Assembly (NCBI GenBank): GCA_030765455.1
Contig: JAVCCM010000028.1
Span: 1 to 35,882 of the forward strand
DNA length: 35,882 nucleotides
Direction of reading: 5' to 3'
DNA from: Candidatus Electryonea clarkiae
GTDB lineage: Bacteria; Electryoneota; Electryoneia; Electryoneales; Electryoneaceae
The translations under genes were made by a program, and so were the position numbers. The notes beneath the pieces are model-generated. The model was given only the letters and a program-made list of their open reading frames with translations. It was not told the origin of the DNA and did no database searches. Shown here piece after piece: positions 30,551 through 35,882 of the stretch (positions within the stretch are counted from its first letter, which is position 1; each line of letters opens with the position of its first letter).

Positions 30551-33286
30551 GTGAAATACGTATATTTCTTTGGAGACGGCAAGGCTGAGGGCGCTGCCGA
30601 GATGAAAAACCTTCTGGGTGGGAAGGGCGCTAATCTTGCTGAAATGACCAATCTTGGCATACAGGTACCGCCGGGATTTACTATCACTACAGATGCTAAC
30701 ACAGATTATTTCGATAGTGGTGGAATGCTGTCTGATAATGTGAAAGGGCAGAGTACTGACTCTATGAAAGAAGTTGAGAGGATAATGGATCGTAAATTTG
30801 GTGATCCTGATAATCCACTCCTTGTTTCTGTCCGTTCAGGTGCGCGTCAATCAATGCCAGGTATGATGGAAACTGTACTGAATGTCGGTCTCTGTTCAGG
30901 GACTATCCCAGGAATGATCAAGAAATCAGGTAATGAACGCTTTGTCTATGATGCATATCGCCGTTTGATTACCATGTACGCTGATGTCGTGATGGAAAAA
31001 GCGGCAGGAATTGAATTTGAAGATGAAGAACTGGCAGTGCGTCCTCAACTCGAAAAATTGATGGATGCGATGAAAGAAAAGAGAGGCTGCAAAGAAGATA
31101 CGGAACTGACAGCCGGGGATTTGAAACTTCTATGTGAGCAATTCAAGGATAAGGTAAAGGAAGTATTAGGGAGCGATTTTCCTGATGACCATTGGGCGCA
31201 GCTATGGGGCGGAATAGGCGCAGTTTTCCAATCATGGCGCGGCAAAAGAGCTATCTCTTACCGCCATCATGAAAACATTCCGGAGGAGTGGGGGACTGCT
31301 GTAAACGTTCAGACCATGGTTTTTGGAAATATGGGTGATAACAGCGCTACAGGTGTCGCTTTCACACGCGATCCTGCATCCGGCAATAATGTTTTCTACG
31401 GTGAGTGGCTGCCAAATGCCCAGGGAGAGGATGTTGTAGCAGGAATTCGCACACCTAATGCTTTAAATGAGGATTCAAAGCAGGCAGGTCAGAATGATAT
31501 GCTCCCGTCGCTTCAAGAATTTATGCCGGAACAATACCAGCAACTGTTCGATATACGAAATCATCTCGAAGCACATTATCACGATATGCAGGATGTCGAG
31601 TTTACTATCGAGGATGGTCGTCTATGGATGCTTCAAACCCGAACAGGCAAACGTAACTGTCAGGCGGCTGTAAAAATGGCTGTTGAAATGCACGAAGCTG
31701 GACAAATTGATATGCTAACCGCTTTGAAACGTGTCCAACCGGAACAGATCGATGAATTGTTGCATCCCAGGCTGGATCCGATTGGAGAGAAGAAAGTCAC
31801 TCCTCTCGCAAAAGGGCTGGGAGCCGGTCCTGGTGGCGCTGTTGGAAAGATCGTACTTCACAGCGAACGCGCACGTGAACAGCAGGAAAAGGGCGAGACT
31901 GTTATCCTGGTTCGTATTGAGACCAGTCCCGAGGATGTGGACGGTATGCATGCTTCCGAGGGCATCCTGACAGCACGTGGTGGGATGACAAGTCATGCTG
32001 CTTTGGTCGCAAGAGGCTGGGGCAAATGCTGCGTAGTCGGATGCAGCGATCTCCAGATTGATTATAAAGCCAGGACTGTTACAATTGATGATCTGGTACT
32101 GAAGGAAGGTGACTGGATAAGCCTGAACGGAACCAAAGGTTTTGTTTACGAGGGAAAGATGCCCCTGGTAGATGCTGATCCGGGATCCAATGAGGATTAC
32201 AATAAGCTGATGAGTTATGCCGATAAGGTGCGCCGTCTTGATATAAGAGCTAATGCAGATACACCTGAAGATGCAGCAATAGCACGAAAATTTGGAGCAA
32301 AGGGAATTGGATTAACCCGAACGGAGCATATGTTCTTTGGTGAAACACGCATTCGTCCCATGAGAGCCATGATCCTGGCTGATACCCCGGAAGAGCGGGA
32401 AAGGGAGTTGGCAAAACTTTTGCCATTCCAGAGGGATGATTTTTATGGCGTGTTAAAAGCTATGTCTCCCTATGAAGTGACAATTCGTCTTCTTGATCCA
32501 CCATTACATGAGTTTCTACCTGCCCATGCTGAGAAAGGTTCTGATGCATCGGACAATGTTGCTAAAGAGATAGCTGCCGATCTTGGCATAGAACCTGAAA
32601 CCGTTTGGTCAAGAGTAGATCAGTTACATGAATTTAATCCGATGTTAGGACATCGTGGATGCCGTCTCGGAATCAGTATGCCGGAGATTTCGAAGATGCA
32701 GGCACGTGCGATCCTTGAGGCTGCGGCACAGTTGACCCTTGAAGGTATTGAAGTTCATCCCGAAATAATGGTTCCCCTTATCGGTCATGTAAAAGAGTTT
32801 GAAAATCAGAAGAAGATCATTGTCGATGTTGCTGAGCAGATTAAGAAGGAGAGAAATCTCGAACATCTTGATTACAAAGTAGGCACGATGATTGAAGTAC
32901 CAAGGGCAGCGATTACGGCTGATGAAGTTGCAAAATCTGCTGAATTCTTCAGTTTCGGTACAAATGATTTAACCCAGATGGGTTGCGGATTCTCAAGGGA
33001 TGACAGCGGCACGTTTCTTCCCCACTATATCGACCTGGGTATCTATCCTGACGATCCATTCCAATCCATTGATCAGTCTGGTGTTGGTGAATTGGTGCGG
33101 ATAGCTGTCGAAAAAGGACGATCAACAAACGAACACATCCACCTTGGAGTCTGTGGAGAGCACGGCGGAGATCCGGCATCTATTCATTTCTTCCACAAAA
33201 TTGGGCTCGATTATGTTTCATGTAGTCCCTTCCGCGTTCCAATTGCGCGCCTCGCGGCAGCACATGCGGCGATGGAGGATGAATAA
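30551..33286 (+). CDS. ppdK: Pyruvate, phosphate dikinase
   Basis: This is a 911-residue enzyme interconverting pyruvate + ATP + phosphate and phosphoenolpyruvate + AMP + pyrophosphate. The ATP-grasp nucleotide domain starts at once (YFFGDGKAEGAAEMKNLLGG; SVRSGARQSMPGMMETVLN). The phosphohistidine domain contains GGMTSHAALVARGWG with the carrier His482, and the barrel domain has GLTRTEHMFF, FGTNDLTQM and CGEHGGDP with Cys868. Length is typical and all key residues are there. GTG 30551 follows GGGAGAG; only 39 bases separate it from nth, so hemA-nth-ppdK may be one transcript ended by the terminator at 33319. PPDK here could serve gluconeogenesis or pyrophosphate-linked glycolysis. Confidence 0.97.
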   Translation: MKYVYFFGDGKAEGAAEMKNLLGGKGANLAEMTNLGIQVPPGFTITTDANTDYFDSGGMLSDNVKGQSTDSMKEVERIMDRKFGDPDNPLLVSVRSGARQSMPGMMETVLNVGLCSGTIPGMIKKSGNERFVYDAYRRLITMYADVVMEKAAGIEFEDEELAVRPQLEKLMDAMKEKRGCKEDTELTAGDLKLLCEQFKDKVKEVLGSDFPDDHWAQLWGGIGAVFQSWRGKRAISYRHHENIPEEWGTAVNVQTMVFGNMGDNSATGVAFTRDPASGNNVFYGEWLPNAQGEDVVAGIRTPNALNEDSKQAGQNDMLPSLQEFMPEQYQQLFDIRNHLEAHYHDMQDVEFTIEDGRLWMLQTRTGKRNCQAAVKMAVEMHEAGQIDMLTALKRVQPEQIDELLHPRLDPIGEKKVTPLAKGLGAGPGGAVGKIVLHSERAREQQEKGETVILVRIETSPEDVDGMHASEGILTARGGMTSHAALVARGWGKCCVVGCSDLQIDYKARTVTIDDLVLKEGDWISLNGTKGFVYEGKMPLVDADPGSNEDYNKLMSYADKVRRLDIRANADTPEDAAIARKFGAKGIGLTRTEHMFFGETRIRPMRAMILADTPEERERELAKLLPFQRDDFYGVLKAMSPYEVTIRLLDPPLHEFLPAHAEKGSDASDNVAKEIAADLGIEPETVWSRVDQLHEFNPMLGHRGCRLGISMPEISKMQARAILEAAAQLTLEGIEVHPEIMVPLIGHVKEFENQKKIIVDVAEQIKKERNLEHLDYKVGTMIEVPRAAITADEVAKSAEFFSFGTNDLTQMGCGFSRDDSGTFLPHYIDLGIYPDDPFQSIDQSGVGELVRIAVEKGRSTNEHIHLGVCGEHGGDPASIHFFHKIGLDYVSCSPFRVPIARLAAAHAAMEDE

Positions 33287-33318
33287 TACCGTCTCTAAAT
33301 TGAGAGAATAAATTATAC

Positions 33319-33353
33319 CCCGGTCAAGCTGCAAATGCTTGATCGGGTTTTTT
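33319..33353 (+). terminator. Strong intrinsic terminator after ppdK
   Basis: CCCGGTCAAGC (33319-33329) pairs with GCTTGATCGGG (33337-33347) over 11 bp with one G-T pair and a seven-base loop, followed by TTTTTT. It starts 32 bases after the stop codon. Confidence 0.88.
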
Positions 33354-33374
33354 ATTATTAGTATTTCCATCGAG

Positions 33375-33469
33375 CAGTAGATCTCTTTTGTTGAAAGGGA
33401 TTTGAATTATTCAACGTTAGAAAGCTGCAATATTCATCTAAAATCCCTTTCAACGAAAGGGATCTACTG
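33375..33469. repeat. Long inverted repeat with 29-bp arms
   Basis: The left arm, 33375-33403, begins CAGTAGATC and ends AAGGGATTT. The right arm, 33441-33469, is its reverse complement with only two mismatches, both G-T wobbles in RNA. The arms enclose 37 bases. It lies directly behind the ppdK terminator and codes for nothing. It fits a miniature mobile element or an interspersed palindrome; a second terminator is unlikely, as no T-tract follows. Confidence 0.7.
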
Positions 33470-33749
33470 GTCAATCAAATAAATCATGTGCAATGTTATA
33501 CTAATGTCATTTTTTAATTCATTTGTAATCAATTCTTGCAATCTGGCCAATAATTGCGTAATTTATTAATTCAAGTTTGTTGAAAAACAAGCCGCATGAA
33601 AATCCCCCGCACCATGAACGCCTGAGGGCTGATGCTGAAAGTATCTTTTCTTTGGACGGGCATTCTCTGTAAAAAAACCGTCGGGAAAAATCATTTCACA
33701 GTAACAGTAACATGTCTTGCTTAGTGCAACTTTACGAGAGGAACGAAAG
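33470..33749. other. AT-rich leader before the last secreted-protein gene
   Basis: Together with the terminator and inverted repeat this completes a 463-base gene-free stretch. It contains a sigma-54-like GG/GC pair at 33545-33557 with nine instead of ten bases between, judged non-functional. No other promoter is convincing. Confidence 0.4.
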
Positions 33750-35534
33750 ATGTGTATGATCAAATTGTTTTCTTCGTTGGAGAAATTTCTACCGGCTGTC
33801 TCCATCATTACAGTCTTGATGTTATTCGTCGTGCCGATGACTTTTGGCGAACTCATCCTGCTTGAAAACTTTGAGGAAGATCCCGTTGATTGGCCCTGGT
33901 CAACTAATGAAGACCAGGAATGGGTAATCAGACCTGATCCACCAGGAGTCGGCGCAAACCATACCTGGGGTATTGATAGCACCGTCTATCATCCTGATGG
34001 TAATCCCAATCACCTGCAATCAATCTGGTGTGCAAGCCTTCCGAATGATCTGATCCCGGGAAATGATACATACCCGGAAAATATGGATGCCTGGACTGCA
34101 TGGGGACCATTTGACATATCTGAGGAGGATATCGATGTCGGGGGAGTTTTCCATTGCTTTGGCAATAAAGAACCTTACTGGGAAGGTGCTGGTGATAATT
34201 TTGCCGTACTGGTAACCGACAACTTTGACAATATCGATAACAGGGAGTATGATAACTGCTGTATCGCCTACCAGCTAATCGGTGAAGAGATCGATGGAGT
34301 TTGGGCGCCGGTAGAGTTTGATCTCGCAGAGATGGATTCTGCAGGAGTGGAAGTAAGTTATCTTCCTTTCCAGGATGAGAACGGCAGGTGGCAAACTCGC
34401 TCTGATGTGTGGATTGCTTTTGTCTTTCAATCTAATAATACTGAAGATGAAGATAATCTTGGAATGTTTGTAGATGATTTTGGACTCGCATCTTATGATG
34501 GACTCTTCGATTTTGAAATGAGTGATCTTAACTACCAGGATCCTGAAGATTCGAGCGACTACTCAGGGATTCACGCAGCAGATCCAATCCAGTTTGAGTT
34601 GAATTTTAATACAATTGGACCGGCACCTGAAGACGATGCATATCATATCCTCTACATCGATACTGATCTTGAAGATGAAAATGACGTCTGGGCTCAACCA
34701 TTTGACACAGTCAGCGGAACCTGGGAATCGACCCGCTGGGGTGTTTTTCATACCGAGTATTTTGTAAGGACATGGGTTCCGGCTGCTGAAGATACCGGGC
34801 TGGTCGTTATCGCTGTTAAGCTTGATGCAAATGAAGAAATAGACGAGAGCAGCGAGGATAACAACGTACTTGTCGATACCATTCTTGTGAACCAGGGTCA
34901 AACCCCACCGACAATGGTATGGATCAGACCATCGTCACCTGAAGATACTGTCTTTGTGTCGGATAGCACTTCAGTTACCATCCTTTTCGAAGCATATAAT
35001 TCACCGGATGATGAATATGCAGAAATATCATTTTTCTATGATACTCAACCGGGTAGTTTTACAGGAATCAGGATCAATTCAGGATCATACAAAGAAATTC
35101 TCAATGGCGGAGACTCTTTTACCTGGGATATGAGTGATCTTGAAATTGGAGAGTACTGGCTTTACGCGGAAATGAATGATCAATATTACTTTGGTATTAC
35201 CTCACATGCGGCTGCACCGATTGTTTTTCAATACGACGCTGTCGAGAACAAAGATATTTTGAACATTCCTTCCGAATTTGAGATTGTGGAGATATATCCC
35301 AATCCTTTCAATCCAACGGTAGAAATATCAATAGCCGTTCCCACCATCAGTGATATTCAAGCTGACTGGTACGCGGTGGATGGCAGACTGGTAGATTCGA
35401 AAGCATTGAGTGCTGTACAGCCAGGAATTCGAAAGATGAACTGGACACCAAATCATCTATCGAGTGGTATATATTATTTGAATTTATCAACTGAGGCAGG
35501 TAAAGCCACTGCAAAAGTAATATATATGAAGTAG
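33750..35534 (+). CDS. Secreted multi-domain protein with CARDB-like module and C-terminal sorting-like domain
   Basis: This is a 594-residue exported protein. I start it at ATG 33750 (MCMIKLFSS) with GAGAGG upstream, not at the earlier in-frame TTG 33717. The signal peptide ends near MTFG (about residue 33). Residues 35-240 form an N-terminal jelly-roll, choice-of-anchor-J-like domain (LILLENFEEDPVDWPWS; LQSIWCASLPN; VWIAFVFQSNNTEDEDN). Residues 250-365 resemble a CARDB module (DPIQFELNFNTIGPAPED; DANEEIDESSEDNNVLVDTI). Residues 370-500 are Ig-like. From about 510 comes the sorting domain (EIYPNPFNPTVEISI; ADWYAVDGRLVDSK; SSGIYYLNLS; KVIYMK). Mature protein is very acidic. No catalytic motif is visible. 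A terminator and then a group II intron follow. Confidence 0.85.
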   Translation: MCMIKLFSSLEKFLPAVSIITVLMLFVVPMTFGELILLENFEEDPVDWPWSTNEDQEWVIRPDPPGVGANHTWGIDSTVYHPDGNPNHLQSIWCASLPNDLIPGNDTYPENMDAWTAWGPFDISEEDIDVGGVFHCFGNKEPYWEGAGDNFAVLVTDNFDNIDNREYDNCCIAYQLIGEEIDGVWAPVEFDLAEMDSAGVEVSYLPFQDENGRWQTRSDVWIAFVFQSNNTEDEDNLGMFVDDFGLASYDGLFDFEMSDLNYQDPEDSSDYSGIHAADPIQFELNFNTIGPAPEDDAYHILYIDTDLEDENDVWAQPFDTVSGTWESTRWGVFHTEYFVRTWVPAAEDTGLVVIAVKLDANEEIDESSEDNNVLVDTILVNQGQTPPTMVWIRPSSPEDTVFVSDSTSVTILFEAYNSPDDEYAEISFFYDTQPGSFTGIRINSGSYKEILNGGDSFTWDMSDLEIGEYWLYAEMNDQYYFGITSHAAAPIVFQYDAVENKDILNIPSEFEIVEIYPNPFNPTVEISIAVPTISDIQADWYAVDGRLVDSKALSAVQPGIRKMNWTPNHLSSGIYYLNLSTEAGKATAKVIYMK

Positions 35535-35559
35535 TGATAATTTCTTTCGGATTAGATTC

Positions 35560-35591
35560 GCCGGTTCTGTATATCAGAATCGGCTTTTTTT
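35560..35591 (+). terminator. Intrinsic terminator after the last secreted-protein gene
   Basis: GCCGGTTCTG (35560-35569) pairs with CAGAATCGGC (35575-35584), ten pairs including one G-T, loop TATAT, then TTTTTTT. It is 26 bases after the stop codon and is the apparent insertion target of the intron that follows. Confidence 0.9.
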
Positions 35592-35592
35592 G

Positions 35593-35882
35593 GTGTGCCC
35601 AGCATGGTATGGACACCTTTTTATTAATACACCCCGATCTGGGGGAAGTAAAACCGATTGGCAAGGGCGTTGCTGGCAACGGCAGTGTCTGAAGGCAGCC
35701 ATAGGCTACAAGCTTAAGCGAACCTGATACGGCGTTACAGGTGGGTAAGTGTGCGAAATATCGCGAAGCCCGATACCAGATCATACCTGTAACGTGATTG
35801 AGGGTATAGTCGTATGCAGGGATCACACCTTACCTGGGGAAGCCTCGTATTGCTCCCGACTATTCGGGATAGGAAAGTACAA
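35593..35882 (+). mobile_element. 5' part of a group II intron, class C (IIC) type, cut by the window end
   Basis: The segment begins with the group II 5' end GTGTGCCCAGCATGG, the same start type as the well-studied Oceanobacillus iheyensis IIC intron (GTGTGCCCGGCATGG, from memory). Further class C-like domain I stretches follow in order: CAAGGGCGTTGCTGGCAACG, then TCTGAAGGCAGCC near 35691, and TTACCTGGGGAAGCC near 35831, which parallel CAAGGGTGTCC, TCTGAAGGAAGC and TTACCCGGGGAGG in that intron. It lies one base after a terminator U-tract, the usual IIC target. The reverse transcriptase/maturase and domains V-VI would be beyond the window. A 159-codon minus-strand frame over it is chance. Confidence 0.87.

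Noticed and set aside
33545..33557. Second sigma-54-like site (TGGCC...TTGCG) upstream of the last secreted-protein gene, sharing CAATAATTGC with the 23496 site
   Set aside because: GG and GC are nine bases apart instead of ten, and sigma-54 holoenzyme is very sensitive to this spacing; the shared ten bases are AT-rich and could be chance.
35347..35826. 159-codon minus-strand open frame at the window end
   Set aside because: It overlaps the end of the secreted-protein gene, the terminator and the intron's structured RNA; composition and position show it is a chance frame.

Overview
The window looks like chromosomal DNA from an uncultivated or little-studied Gram-negative bacterium of the FCB (Fibrobacteres-Chlorobi-Bacteroidetes) superphylum, in the neighbourhood of Calditrichota, KSB1, Marinimicrobia, Cloacimonadota or Zixibacteria. 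The reasons are: (i) four large secreted proteins end in the roughly 80-residue Por/type IX secretion-like C-terminal domain (an NPFN motif, then V-L-G-x-E-V, then SGIYY/SGIYF); (ii) one lipoprotein carries the CNAPRDNPLDP mature start common in these lineages; (iii) lipoproteins, outer-membrane barrels and SurA-type periplasmic foldases are abundant; (iv) the DNA is moderately AT-rich by eye. The exact phylum cannot be fixed from sequence alone. Nearly all the DNA is ordinary protein-coding chromosome, with no tRNA, rRNA or CRISPR array seen.

Layout. 1-4.7 kb: two FG-GAP/VCBS beta-propeller secreted proteins flank a small acidic secreted protein and a 172-bp inverted-repeat element. 4.8-9.1 kb (minus): three SurA/PrsA-like parvulin foldases, two of them lipoproteins, behind one promoter candidate. 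9.3-13.9 kb (minus): a tightly packed operon of a membrane-bound SpoIIE-type PP2C phosphatase, a one-pass LysM-like/TPR protein and a polytopic GT-C-like/TPR protein. 14-17 kb (plus): two outer-membrane barrel proteins and threonine aldolase. 17.1-18.8 kb (plus): a YhaM-type exoribonuclease and a PduO-type cobalamin adenosyltransferase. 18.9-21.4 kb (minus): a GAF-AAA+-Fis sigma-54 activator and a DNPLDP lipoprotein with a good promoter. 21.9-25.7 kb (plus): an HD-GYP protein with a substituted metal ligand, then a large secreted protein preceded by a sigma-54-type promoter. 25.9-28.3 kb: a YpeA-type acetyltransferase, a glycosyltransferase (minus), a CGCAAAG-type dispersed repeat and a small cupin. 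28.5-33.3 kb (plus): hemA - endonuclease III - pyruvate phosphate dikinase, closed by a strong terminator and a long inverted repeat. 33.7-35.5 kb (plus): a fourth secreted protein with a terminator.

The last 290 bases are the 5' part of a group II intron of the bacterial class C (IIC) type. It sits one base after the U-tract of that terminator, the usual IIC target, and its reverse transcriptase would lie beyond the window.

How the genes work together. The common theme is the cell envelope: secreted C-terminal-domain proteins, the foldases that would chaperone outer-membrane and exported proteins, outer-membrane barrels, and signalling proteins (PP2C phosphatase, sigma-54 activator, HD-GYP). 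The sigma-54 activator and the sigma-54-type promoter before the secreted protein at 23.6 kb are about 3 kb apart, which suggests but does not prove a regulatory link. No clear new multi-gene defence or biosynthetic system is visible. The most notable items are the intron at the edge, the three-foldase cluster with a duplicated and a degenerate parvulin unit, the PP2C/LysM-TPR/GT-C operon, and two uncharacterised inverted-repeat elements.
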